This document shows positions 8,249 to 17,600 of a DNA stretch of 64,000 nucleotides, piece by piece. The position numbers were made by a program, and so were the translations under genes. Each line of letters starts with the position of its first letter. The first letter of the stretch is position 1. The notes under the pieces were generated by a model, which saw only the letters and a list, made by a program, of their open reading frames with translations, did not search any database and was not told where the DNA came from. The stretch lies in the NCBI RefSeq assembly GCF_009755815.1, contig NZ_WRPK01000011.1, positions 124,001-188,000 of the forward strand, written 5' to 3'. Source of the DNA: Flavisphingomonas formosensis (GTDB lineage: Bacteria; Pseudomonadota; Alphaproteobacteria; Sphingomonadales; Sphingomonadaceae).

Positions 8249-9442
8249 ATGGCGATGTATCGCGCTCTGCCTGCCGTCGCCCTGGCGATCGCCCTCCTGG
8301 CGGCCGGCGCCGCGATCGCGCAGAGCCTTTCCGACGAGAAGCAGGCGTTGATCGCCGCCAAGCGCGACGCGACGGCGGCCAATGCGCGCTCGGCGCAATA
8401 TGAAGCCGAATCGGCACGCGCTACCGAGGCGGCCGGCAAAGCCCGCGCGCAGGCAGCCGCCGTCGCCGCGCGCATTCAGGCGGCCGAGGCGGATATTGCC
8501 GCAGCTGAAGCGCGCATCCGGATCATCGAGGCGCTCCGCGTGCGGCAACGGGCGAATCTCGCGGCGCACCAGGGGCCGATCGTACGCCTGATCGCGGCAC
8601 TGCAGACGATGGCCCGCCGTCCCCCGGCGCTGGCACTCGTCCAGCCCGGATCGATGAGCGACATTGCCCATGTCCGAGCGCTGTTGCGCACCACCTTGCC
8701 GGTGGTCACCGAGCGGACCCAGGAGCTGCGTGCCGAGGTCGAGCGCGGGCGGCAGCTGCGCGTCCAGGCCGATGAAGCGATGGCGCTGCTCAAGCAGGGG
8801 CAGGAGCGGCTGCAGACCGAACGCGCCGGCCTCGTCCGACTGGAGGCGGAGCAGCGCCAGCGCTCGCAGAATTTCACCGACAGCGCGATGATGGAATCGG
8901 ATCGGGCGATCGCCCTCGGCGAAAAGGCGCGCGACATCGTCGATCTGATGCGCGTGCTCAACGATCAGGCTTCGGTGCGTGATCGGCTCATCAGCCTGCC
9001 GGGGCCGATGCTGCGTCCTGCCGTGCCGGGCCAGGCGCCGCCGCCGCCCGACCGCGTCCCCACACCGGCCCTGCCGCCCAACTACCGCCTGCCGGTGCTC
9101 GGGCAGATCGTGACCGGTCTCGGCGAAGTGTCGGACGCCGGCGTGCGGGCGAGGGGCCTCACCATACGCGCTCGCGGCGACGCGCAGGTGATTGCCCCCG
9201 CAGGCGGCCGCATCGTCTTTGCCGGGCCGTTCCGCAGCTATGGCGACATCGTCATCATCGATCACGGCCGCGGCTGGACGACCTTGCTCACCAGCCTGAC
9301 GACGCTCAGCGTCTCGGTCGGCGATCAGGTGACACAGGGCAGCCCGCTCGGCCGGACGGGTGGCGCACGGCCGACCGTCACGATCGAGCTGCGCCACGCC
9401 GGCCTGCCCGTCGATATCACCCCCCTGCTCGGCAATGGCTGA
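8249..9442 (+). CDS. EnvC-like murein hydrolase activator (degenerate LytM domain)
   Basis: 397 residues: signal peptide (about 1-24, ending AIAQ), a long Ala/Glu/Arg-rich coiled coil (26-240), a proline-rich hinge (255-285) and a C-terminal LytM/M23 fold (286-395). The zinc ligands are missing: the HxH motif of active M23 enzymes reads TIELRHAG here and the first His-x3-Asp is absent. This matches EnvC, which activates cell-wall amidases instead of cutting peptidoglycan itself. It acts in the periplasm at division. It directly follows rlmH and precedes ctpA, as in many proteobacteria. Confidence 0.9.
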   Translation: MAMYRALPAVALAIALLAAGAAIAQSLSDEKQALIAAKRDATAANARSAQYEAESARATEAAGKARAQAAAVAARIQAAEADIAAAEARIRIIEALRVRQRANLAAHQGPIVRLIAALQTMARRPPALALVQPGSMSDIAHVRALLRTTLPVVTERTQELRAEVERGRQLRVQADEAMALLKQGQERLQTERAGLVRLEAEQRQRSQNFTDSAMMESDRAIALGEKARDIVDLMRVLNDQASVRDRLISLPGPMLRPAVPGQAPPPPDRVPTPALPPNYRLPVLGQIVTGLGEVSDAGVRARGLTIRARGDAQVIAPAGGRIVFAGPFRSYGDIVIIDHGRGWTTLLTSLTTLSVSVGDQVTQGSPLGRTGGARPTVTIELRHAGLPVDITPLLGNG

Positions 9443-9570
9443 GCGGCGGAGGATATATATGCGTCCCTTCCGGTCCGAAACGAGCCTTGGCGGCCGGGTT
9501 CAGGGCGCTATCGCATGGTGCGAAAAGCCGCTAGAAAGCGGGAAAAGGCTCTATCTCCGAAAGCATCTTC

Positions 9571-10905
9571 ATGGCCAGTCACCTGTTGCGCTCTCTCGGC
9601 CTCCTGAGCGCGGTCGCGCTGATCCCGATCACCACGGCGGCGCTCGCCGTGACCGACACCGATACGCTACGCGAGATCGACCAGTTCGCGGACGTGTTCG
9701 AGAAGGTGCGCGCGCAATATGTCGACAAGGTCGATGACAAGACGCTGATCGAAGGCGCCATCTCCGGAATGCTCGGCGCGCTCGATCCCCACAGCAGCTA
9801 CATGGACTCGCGCGAATATAAGAATCTGCAAACTCAGACGGACGGCTTCTACGGCGGTCTCGGCCTGTCCGTCACGATGGAGGACGGCGCGGTCAAGGTG
9901 ATCGCGCCGACCGAGGATTCGCCGGGCTACAAGGCCGGCATCAAGGCGGGCGACTATATCACCGATCTCGACGGCCAGCCGCTCTACGGCGCGACACTGG
10001 ACGAGGCGGTGGACAAGATGCGCGGCAATCCGGGCACAAAGATTCGCCTCACGATCGTGCGGCCCGGCCGCGACAAGCCGTTCGACGTGACGCTCACCCG
10101 CGAGATCATCCAGCTGAAGCCGGTGAAGTGGGAGGTGAAGGACCGCGTCGGCATCATCAACATCAACACCTTCACCAACCGCAATACCGCGACCGACGTG
10201 CGCGCTGCGATCGTCGGCATAGACAAGGCGCTGGGTGCCAAGCCGCTCGGCTACATCATCGATCTGCGCTCGAACCCGGGCGGCCTGCTCGATCAGGCGA
10301 TCGACGTGTCGGACGTGTTCCTCGATCATGGCGAGGTGGTGTCACAGCGTGGCCGCGAGAAGGGCGATATCGAGCGCTATTATGCCAAGCCCGGCGACAT
10401 GGCGAACGGCCTGCCGATCATCGTGCTGGTGGATGCCGGTTCTGCCTCGGCGGCGGAGATCGTCGCGGGTGCGCTGCAGGATCAGAAGCGCGCGCTGGTG
10501 ATGGGCGAGCGTAGTTTCGGCAAGGGCTCGGTGCAGAGCGTCGTGCCCCTGTCCGACGGCGCCGCTCTGCGGCTGACCACGGCGCGCTATTATACGCCGG
10601 CCGGCCGCTCGGTGCAGGAAGGCGGCATCGATCCGGACATCCAGGTGCCCCAGCTTTCCGATCCGGATTACAAGAGCCGCCCGCGTATCCGCGAGGTCGA
10701 CCTGCGCCGCCACTTCATCAATTCGGCCAAGGTGGACGACAAGGTGCTGGAGGACGATGGCAAGACCGATCCCCGCTTTGCCGCCTCGTCCACTGATCTC
10801 GCCAAGCGCGGCATCGACGATTACCAGCTCTATTATGCGGTGCAGACGCTGTCCCGGCTCGGCAAGCCGGCGGGTGGTGGAGCGGTGAAGGCGTCGCGGA
10901 AGTAA
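9571..10905 (+). CDS. ctpA: S41-family C-terminal processing protease
   Basis: 444 residues: signal peptide or anchor (1-27), a PDZ domain (about 90-175) that recognises C-terminal tails, and the S41 catalytic domain. The catalytic Ser291 is in AGSASAAE and Lys318 in SFGKGSVQ. Members degrade or mature periplasmic proteins, including murein hydrolases and lipoproteins, which fits its place behind an EnvC-like gene. ATG 9571 has only a weak ribosome site. The 128-bp gap before it may hold its own promoter. Confidence 0.94.
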   Translation: MASHLLRSLGLLSAVALIPITTAALAVTDTDTLREIDQFADVFEKVRAQYVDKVDDKTLIEGAISGMLGALDPHSSYMDSREYKNLQTQTDGFYGGLGLSVTMEDGAVKVIAPTEDSPGYKAGIKAGDYITDLDGQPLYGATLDEAVDKMRGNPGTKIRLTIVRPGRDKPFDVTLTREIIQLKPVKWEVKDRVGIININTFTNRNTATDVRAAIVGIDKALGAKPLGYIIDLRSNPGGLLDQAIDVSDVFLDHGEVVSQRGREKGDIERYYAKPGDMANGLPIIVLVDAGSASAAEIVAGALQDQKRALVMGERSFGKGSVQSVVPLSDGAALRLTTARYYTPAGRSVQEGGIDPDIQVPQLSDPDYKSRPRIREVDLRRHFINSAKVDDKVLEDDGKTDPRFAASSTDLAKRGIDDYQLYYAVQTLSRLGKPAGGGAVKASRK

Positions 10906-10917
10906 GTGGCGCCGGGC

Positions 10918-11388
10918 ATGACCGCTATCGCCAAGGCCCGCGCGCTTGCGCTGATCGTCCCGGTCGCCTTGCTCGGCGGCGCCTATGTCTCGCAATATTG
11001 GGGGCATCTCTATCCGTGCGAGATGTGCTGGTGGCAGCGCTACGCGCATATGGCGGCGATCGCTCTCGCGCTTCTTGCTTATGCGGCGGCGCGTTCGGCC
11101 CTGGCGCGGCCCCTGCTGCTGTTGGCTGCGCTCGCCATTCTCGTGTCCGGCGGAATCGGCGTATTCCACGCCGGCGTCGAATATCATTGGTGGGAAGGGC
11201 TCACCACCTGCTCGGCGGGCGCAACCGGCGGATCGGCCAAGGACGTGCTGGCCGACATATTGGCGACACCGATGATCCGCTGCGATCAGGCGCAGTGGAC
11301 GCTGTTCGGCCTGTCGCTGGCCGGCTATAACGCGATCTTCTCGGTCCTCGGCGGAGTAGCGGTGACATGGCTGGCCCTGAAGCGTTGA
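10918..11388 (+). CDS. dsbB: Disulfide bond formation protein DsbB
   Basis: Inner-membrane quinone reductase that reoxidises DsbA. 156 residues with four hydrophobic helices. The first periplasmic pair is CEMC near residue 35 and the second pair is the two cysteines in TTCSAG and IRCDQ (about residues 100 and 121). I take ATG 10918; a GTG at 10906 is an alternative. Two DsbA-like proteins are encoded about 7 kb downstream. It overlaps coq7 by 22 bp, so the quinone user and a quinone-synthesis gene are coupled. Confidence 0.93.
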   Translation: MTAIAKARALALIVPVALLGGAYVSQYWGHLYPCEMCWWQRYAHMAAIALALLAYAAARSALARPLLLLAALAILVSGGIGVFHAGVEYHWWEGLTTCSAGATGGSAKDVLADILATPMIRCDQAQWTLFGLSLAGYNAIFSVLGGVAVTWLALKR

Positions 11389-11930
11389 TTCCAGCCATCC
11401 TGCGCCGCCCCGGCGAACGCAGCGCCGATCGCGGCGCGATGCTGCGCGTCGACCAGGCGGGCGAATATGGCGCCACCCGAATCTATGCGGGACAACTCGC
11501 CATTCTCGGCGATCGCGGCCCCTCGTCGCGATCCGTGGCGCGCATGGCGGCGCAGGAGGAGGCGCATCGCGAGCGCTTCGATGCCATGCTCGCCGAACGC
11601 GGCGTGCGTCCCACCCTGCTTCAGCCGGTATGGCATGTCGCCGGCTTCGCGCTCGGCGCGGCGACCGCGCTCCTCGGCCCCGAAGCGGCGATGGCCTGCA
11701 CCGCCGCGATCGAGACCGAGATCGACCGCCATTATGGCGAGCAACTCGACGAGCTGGGTCAGGACGATCCGGAGCTGTCGGCTGCGATCACCGAATTCCG
11801 TGCCGAGGAGGTGGAGCATCGCGAGACGGCGATATTGGAAGGTGCCGAGCGTGCACCGGCCTATCCACTGCTGTCCGCCGCGATCCGCCTCGGCTGCCGT
11901 GCGGCGATAGGCTTGTCGAAACGAATCTGA
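11367..11930 (+). CDS. coq7: Demethoxyubiquinone hydroxylase Coq7
   Basis: Di-iron monooxygenase for a late ring hydroxylation in ubiquinone synthesis. 187 residues, a ferritin-like bundle. Iron ligands are visible in DQAGEYGA, EEAHRERF, ETEIDRHY and EEVEHRE. Its start lies within dsbB. The longer eukaryotic N terminus is absent, as usual for bacterial members. Confidence 0.94.
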   Translation: MAGPEALIPAILRRPGERSADRGAMLRVDQAGEYGATRIYAGQLAILGDRGPSSRSVARMAAQEEAHRERFDAMLAERGVRPTLLQPVWHVAGFALGAATALLGPEAAMACTAAIETEIDRHYGEQLDELGQDDPELSAAITEFRAEEVEHRETAILEGAERAPAYPLLSAAIRLGCRAAIGLSKRI

Positions 11931-12023
11931 TCTTTACCTTGTGAGGCGGACAAGGCGATACCGACTGACGATGCCGCGCTTGGCCCTGCCATGCGTCGGG
12001 CGGACACGAAGAGGAAAGTCATC

Positions 12024-12434
12024 ATGAAGCACGGCCTGCTTTTCGCTTCCGCCCTGGTGCTCGGCGCGGGCTATGCCAGCCTCGCGGGTGCGCCGGCGGC
12101 CGCCCAGACCAAGTACAGCACCAAGATCGTCTATGGCGACGAGCCATGCCCGACCAGCCCCGACGGCGACGAGATCGTCGTCTGCCGCCGTCTGCCGCTT
12201 ACCGAGAAGTTTCGTATCCCGAAGGAATTCCGCAAGACGGAGAACACCCCGGCCAATGAAAGCTGGGGATCGCGCGTGCAGAGCCTGCAAAGCGTAGGCA
12301 ATACCGGCACGGGCAGCTGCTCCGCGGTGGGCGGCGGCGGGTGGGCCGGCTGTTGGCGCGAGCAGATGAAGCAGGCCAAGGCCGACCGCAAGCAGCAGGG
12401 CGAGCCGAGCGGCCTCGGCGCGATCATCCCGTGA
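12024..12434 (+). CDS. Secreted four-cysteine protein, paralog 1 (unknown function)
   Basis: 136 residues with a clear signal peptide (about 1-28, cleavage after AAAQ). The mature part holds four cysteines: YGDEPCP, DEIVVCRR, GSCSAVG and GGWAGCW, plus the conserved stretches RIPKEFR and WGSRVQSL. I do not recognise a named domain. The next gene, 69 bp on, is a clear paralog with all four cysteines kept. ATG 12024 is chosen because the signal peptide starts there. Nearby dsbB suggests the cysteines form two disulfides in the periplasm; this is inference. Confidence 0.8.
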   Translation: MKHGLLFASALVLGAGYASLAGAPAAAQTKYSTKIVYGDEPCPTSPDGDEIVVCRRLPLTEKFRIPKEFRKTENTPANESWGSRVQSLQSVGNTGTGSCSAVGGGGWAGCWREQMKQAKADRKQQGEPSGLGAIIP

Positions 12435-12503
12435 TCGCATTGTTCAGCGGGCCGCAATAAGCCGCGGCGCAGGGTGACGGCCCCCACGAAAGAGTCGCCA
12501 CCC

Positions 12504-12911
12504 ATGATCCGTTATCTTCTTCCGGCGGCGCTGATGCTGCTGCCCTTCGCGGCATCGGCCGAGCAGGTTCCGGCGAGTGGCGCGCCGCCGCAGCGCATCG
12601 CTTCCCTGGTCGTCTACGGCAATGATCCGTGCCCGAAGGCCAATGGCGACGAGATCGTCGTCTGCAAGCGCGAGCCGGAAAGCGAGCGCTATCGCGTCCC
12701 GAAGCGTTTTCGCGAGAAGAAGGTCGCACCCGCCCAGGCCGCGTGGGGATCGAAGATCGACGATCTCGAGCAGGTCAGCCGCGTCGGCAACACCCCGAAC
12801 AGCTGCTCTGCGGTCGGCAGCGGCGGTCAGTCGGGTTGCGTGCAGCAGCAGCTCCACCAATGGTGGCTCGAGCGACAGGCCCGCAAGCAGGATGAGGCCG
12901 CGATCCCCTGA
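12504..12911 (+). CDS. Secreted four-cysteine protein, paralog 2 (unknown function)
   Basis: 135 residues with a signal peptide (about 1-19, ending ASAEQ). It repeats the layout of the gene upstream: YGNDPCP, DEIVVCKR, RVPKRFR, WGSKIDDL, VGNT, SCSAVG and SGC, so the pair arose by tandem duplication. The C terminus differs (QQQLHQWWLERQARKQ, likely helical and basic). No known domain is recognised. Its stop is 6 bp from the end of the convergent DUF885 gene. Confidence 0.8.
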   Translation: MIRYLLPAALMLLPFAASAEQVPASGAPPQRIASLVVYGNDPCPKANGDEIVVCKREPESERYRVPKRFREKKVAPAQAAWGSKIDDLEQVSRVGNTPNSCSAVGSGGQSGCVQQQLHQWWLERQARKQDEAAIP

Positions 12912-12917
12912 GGCTTC

Positions 12918-14675
12918 TCAGTCGCGTGCTTTTTCGGCGGCGATCCAGGTGTCGATCTGGCTGTCAAGGAGGTCGAGCGGCACGGCGCCCTGGCCGAGCA
13001 CAGCGTCGTGGAACCTCCGAAGATCGAATTTGGGGCCGAGCGCCGCTTCGGCACGTGCGCGTGCGCCGCGAATCTCGAGTTCGCCGAGCTTGTAGGCGAG
13101 GGCTTGTCCCGGCCAGCTGATATAGCGGCTCACTTCGGCATCGATGTTCGCGTCGGTGAGCGCGGTATTTTCCTTCATGAAGGCCATCGCCTGCTCGCGG
13201 CTCCAGCCCATCGCATGCATGCCGGTATCCACCACCAGGCGGCAGGCGCGCCACATCTCGTAGCTCAGCCGTCCCATATCCTTTTCGGGCGTGTCGTAGA
13301 CGCCCATTTCCGTGCCGAGATGCTCGGCATAGAGCGCCCAACCTTCGACGAAGGCGTTGTAGAAGACGATATGCTTGCGGAATTCCGGCAGGTCCAGCTC
13401 CTGCTGCAGAGCGATCTGATTGTGATGGCCTGGCACCGCTTCGTGCAGGGTGAGTGCCGGAAGCTCCCAAAGCGGTCGCTGATCGAGCTTCGACGTGTTG
13501 ACATAATAGGTGCCGGCGATGCCGGCATCGGGTGAGCCAGGCATGTAATAAGCAGTGGTGGTGCCTTCCGCCGTCTCGGCGGGGATCGCCCGCACCCCAT
13601 AGGGCAGCCGGGGCAGACGGCCGAAAAAGCCGGGCAGCTTGCCGTCGATCGTCTTGGCGATCAGCGCAGCGTGGCCCATCAGCTCTTCCGGCGACCGCGC
13701 GAAATAGCGCGGATCGGTGCGCAGCTTCGTGATGAAGGCGGCACGGCTCGGATAGCCGGCCCGTTTCGCGACCATATCCATCTCGGCCCGGATGCGCGCC
13801 ACCTCGGCGAGGCCGAGCGCGTGAATCTGCTCCGGCGTCTTGTCCGTCGTGGTCATCACGCGGATCTGATAGGCGTACCAAGCCTTGCCGTGGGGAAGCG
13901 TCGTCGCGGCGATCGTCTTGCGGCAATGCGGCGCATAATCCTGGACGTAGAAGGCATCGAAGCGCCGATATTCGGGCACCAGCACGTCGGTAATCAGCGC
14001 CTTTGCGCGCGCCTGCAGCGTCGCCCAGTCCGCCGGCGTGATCGCGGTCGGCCGGGGGGCCTTGAACGGCGCGTAGAAGCGCGAATCCTCTGGGTTCGCC
14101 GTGATGACGCCGGATATGGTCTTCTCGAACCCGCCCATCGCCGCGCAGGGCTGCACATAGCCTTCGGCCACCGCCTGGCGGCTGATCGCGATCACCTGTG
14201 CGTTGAGCGCGGGATAGCGGGAAAGGCGGGTAAGATAGCTCTCATAGTCGGTCTTGCCGTGCAACGGCACGACGTCGGCAAGCCCCGCGACGGTCTGGTG
14301 AATGCTCGAATAGCTGTCGAACAGCATCATCCGTTCGCCGAAGCGGTTGCCCTCGATTCGCTCGGTCAGCAGACGCCGGAAGATCGCGGCGTTGATCCGG
14401 TCCGGCGGCGAAAGCGCGTCGAGCGGAATCCTTGCCAGACGATCGAGGAAGGCCTGCTGGTCCGCCGCCTGTCGATCCATCGCCGCCAGGCTGATGTCCG
14501 GCAGCCGATCGTCATAGAGATGCACCCCCGAGGCGCTGGCGGTGATGGGATCGGTCTTGAGATACCAGGCCCAGTGATCGGCCAGCAATGTGTGAAAATC
14601 GTCCGCCGGAGCGGCCGTAGCCGGGACGGACGCGAGGAGCAGCAGGGCTGCAAGGATCGTATGTGCCAGCCTCAT
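12918..14675 (-). CDS. DUF885-family secreted metallopeptidase-like protein
   Basis: 585 residues with a signal peptide (1-22, ending ATAAP). The hallmark is TLHEAVPGHHNQ near residue 405, a gluzincin-like HExxxGH motif, with a downstream glutamate candidate in NAFVEGWALYAEHLG (about residue 435). DUF885 proteins are predicted zinc peptidases, alpha-helical throughout; natural substrates are mostly unknown. Its ATG overlaps the smc stop by 4 bases (ATGA), so it is translated with smc, an odd partnership that is probably just positional. Confidence 0.9.
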   Translation of the reverse strand: MRLAHTILAALLLLASVPATAAPADDFHTLLADHWAWYLKTDPITASASGVHLYDDRLPDISLAAMDRQAADQQAFLDRLARIPLDALSPPDRINAAIFRRLLTERIEGNRFGERMMLFDSYSSIHQTVAGLADVVPLHGKTDYESYLTRLSRYPALNAQVIAISRQAVAEGYVQPCAAMGGFEKTISGVITANPEDSRFYAPFKAPRPTAITPADWATLQARAKALITDVLVPEYRRFDAFYVQDYAPHCRKTIAATTLPHGKAWYAYQIRVMTTTDKTPEQIHALGLAEVARIRAEMDMVAKRAGYPSRAAFITKLRTDPRYFARSPEELMGHAALIAKTIDGKLPGFFGRLPRLPYGVRAIPAETAEGTTTAYYMPGSPDAGIAGTYYVNTSKLDQRPLWELPALTLHEAVPGHHNQIALQQELDLPEFRKHIVFYNAFVEGWALYAEHLGTEMGVYDTPEKDMGRLSYEMWRACRLVVDTGMHAMGWSREQAMAFMKENTALTDANIDAEVSRYISWPGQALAYKLGELEIRGARARAEAALGPKFDLRRFHDAVLGQGAVPLDLLDSQIDTWIAAEKARD

Positions 14676-17600
14676 TCCGCGGCCAGCAGCCGTTCCGCGC
14701 CGCCGAGATCGACCGACACCAGCCGGCTCACGCCGCGCTCGATCATCGTCACGCCGAACAGCCTATGCATGCGGCTCATCGTGACGGCATTGTGCGTGAC
14801 GATCAGGTAGCGCGTATCGGTTTCCTGAGTCATCCGCTCCAGCAGGTCGCAGAAGCGCTCGATATTCGCATCGTCGAGCGGGGCGTCCACCTCGTCCAGC
14901 ACGCAGATCGGCGCGGGATTGGTGAGGAAGAGCGCGAAGATCAATGCGCAGGCGGTCAACGCCTGTTCGCCGCCCGAAAGCAGGGTGAGTGCGGCGAGCT
15001 TCTTGCCCGGCGGTTGGGCCATGATTTCCAGCCCAGCCTCGAGCGGGTCGTCTGAATCGATCAGCGCGAGATGGGCCTGGCCGCCTTCGAACAAGGTTGT
15101 GAACAGGCGGCGGAAATGGCCGTCCACCGCCTCGAACGCGGCGAGCAGCCGGGCTCGGCCTTCGCGATTGAGGCTGCCGATCGATCCGCGCAGCCGGTTC
15201 ACCGCCTGGGACAGTTCGTCGCGCTCGGCGATCGAGCTCGCGCGGTTCGCCTCGATCTCGGCCAGCTCACTCTCGGCAACGAGGTTGACCGGGCCGAGCC
15301 GTTCGCGATCGACTGACAGCCTATCGTGCCGCGCCGATTCTGCGGCGGCGTCGCGTACCTCGGCGCTGGCGAAGCCGATCTTCTCGGGCAGCACCGGGGC
15401 CGGACATTCGAAACGTTCGCCGGAAATCCGACCCATCTCCACCCGTCGCGCTTCCTGGCTTTCCTGCCGGGCGTGCGCGCCCGCACGGTGCTCCCGCGCG
15501 ACGCTGAGCAGCTCGCCGGCTTCCGCGGCGGCGCGCTCGGTGCGGCGCGCTGTCTCCTCCGCCTCGCGTTCCTCGGCTTGCGCGGAGCGTGCAGCTTCTT
15601 CCGCATCGGCGAGGCGCGTCGCCACCTCGGCCAGACGGGAGTCGAGCTTGGCGGGACCGTCGGCGATCGCCTCCGCCTCCTGCTGTACGGCTTCGGCGCG
15701 TGCCGTCATCTCCTCGATTCGCTTTGCAGCGGCGCCGGCGCGCGACCGCCAGGACGCCGCTTCCGATCGCGCCGCCGCCATGCGCTGCCGGTCGGCCGAG
15801 ATCGCGGCCTCCAGCGCGCCGGATTCGGCACGGACCTGGGCCACCGCAGCACGGGCGAGCGCGGCGCCTTGCTGCAGCATCTCCACGCTGCGCGCGGTCT
15901 GGCTGAGATCGGGCAGCGCGGCGACGGCGGCGGCGGCCTGGGTCTCTTCCGTTTCCGCTTCCCCACGCTCCGCCTCAGCGCGCCCGATGCGGCCTTCCAG
16001 CTCGGTGCGGCGGCCTGCAAGCCGCTCGATCGCATTGGTGGCGGCATCCTCGTCGCGGGTGGCGGTTCGCTGGGCGGCCTCGGCATTGGCGAGCGCGCGG
16101 CGTGCGGCCTCGATCGCTTCGCGGGCAGCAGCCATGTCGCGCTGGGCCGCATCCATCGCCATCTTGGCTCCGGCCACGGCCTGTTGCGCCTCCGGCAGGG
16201 CCTGCTCGATCTCGGCGAGACGGTTCAGCCGGATCAGCCGCTCCGCCGCGGCTGCGCCCTGGCCGGTGGCGACATAGCCGTCCCAGCGGCGCAGCCGTCC
16301 GTCACGTGTCACCAGCCTCTGGCCGACGGCAAGCGGTTGTCCCTCATCGGTATCGGCGACGCCGATCTGCGCGAGCCGGCGGCCGAGTTCCTGGGGAGCC
16401 TGGACCTGCATCGCGAGCGGAACGAGGCCTTCGGGCAGCGCCGGATCGCCGGGCTGCGCCGCCGCGCCAGCCCAGCCGCGCGGGCCGTCCATGCCGATCG
16501 GTGCTTCGAGATCGTCGCCCAGCGCTGCAGCCAGTGCGCGCTCGTAGCCGGGCTGGGCACGAACCTTGGCGATCGCGCCTTTGCCCGAACCGCTATCGAC
16601 CGCACGGGCGAGGGCACGCGCCTCCGCCTCGAGCGCGGTCAGCGCCGCGCGCGCGGCCGAGCCGTTTGATTCAGCGGCATCGCGTGCGGCCGAGGCCGCG
16701 TCGCGCTGTGCCTCGGCTGCGGCTATGGCTGCCGTCGAGGCCTGGATCTGGCCGGCCGCCGTCGTTCGCGCGGCTGCCGCCTCGTCACGTGCCGACAGCA
16801 GCGGCGCCTCGTCACCGAGCCCGGCCTTTTCGTTGGCGAGCCGGGCGGACTCGCGTTGCGCGCGGTCCAGCCTCTGCCGCGCGGCCGAGAGCGCCGCCTG
16901 TGCGACGCGGGCGTCAGCTTGTTCGGCGGCTTGGGCAGCGAGTGCCTGAGCAAGCGCCACCTCTGCGTCGCGTGCGGCCGTTTCTGCCTCGCCGGTGCGT
17001 GCTTCGAGGGCGCCGCGCCTGCCTTCGGCTTCGGCGATCCGCTTGACGAGAAGGCCGTCTTCTTCGGAAAGGCGCGCGAGTGCCTCGGCGGCATCGTTGG
17101 CCAGCGATCCTTCGCGCTCGCGGTCGCGCTCCAGCGTCTCGCGCTGCCGGGCGAGATCGGCGATGCGGCGCACGAGCGCGGTACGCTCGCCATCCAGCGA
17201 CGCGCGCTCATGGCCGAGCGCAGTTGCCGCTTCGCGGCTCGCTTGCGCCGCGCTGCGCTTGTCGGCCAGGGCGGAGACTGCCTCAGCCTGCCAGGCGGCA
17301 GCCGCACGTTGCGCTTCCGCAGCCTTGATGACGGCTTCCTCGGCCGCCTGCGCTTCGGCCTTGGCCTTGTCCGCGGCCTCGGCCGCCTCGCGCCAGCGGG
17401 CGAAGATCACCCGAGCCTCGGCGATGCGAATGTCGGCGGAAAGCGCGCGATAACGCTCCGCCGCACGCGCCTGGCGGCGCAGCGCGGCGACGCGGCCTTC
17501 CATGTCGGCGAGCAATTCGTCCAGCCGGGTGAGATTCGCCTCGGTGGCGCGCAGCTTCTGCTCGGCATCCTTACGCCGGACGTGCAGACCGGCGATGCCC

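Noticed and set aside
12912-12917. Possible shared terminator between paralog 2 and DUF885
   Set aside because: Only 6 bp separate the stops and no stem is visible around them.
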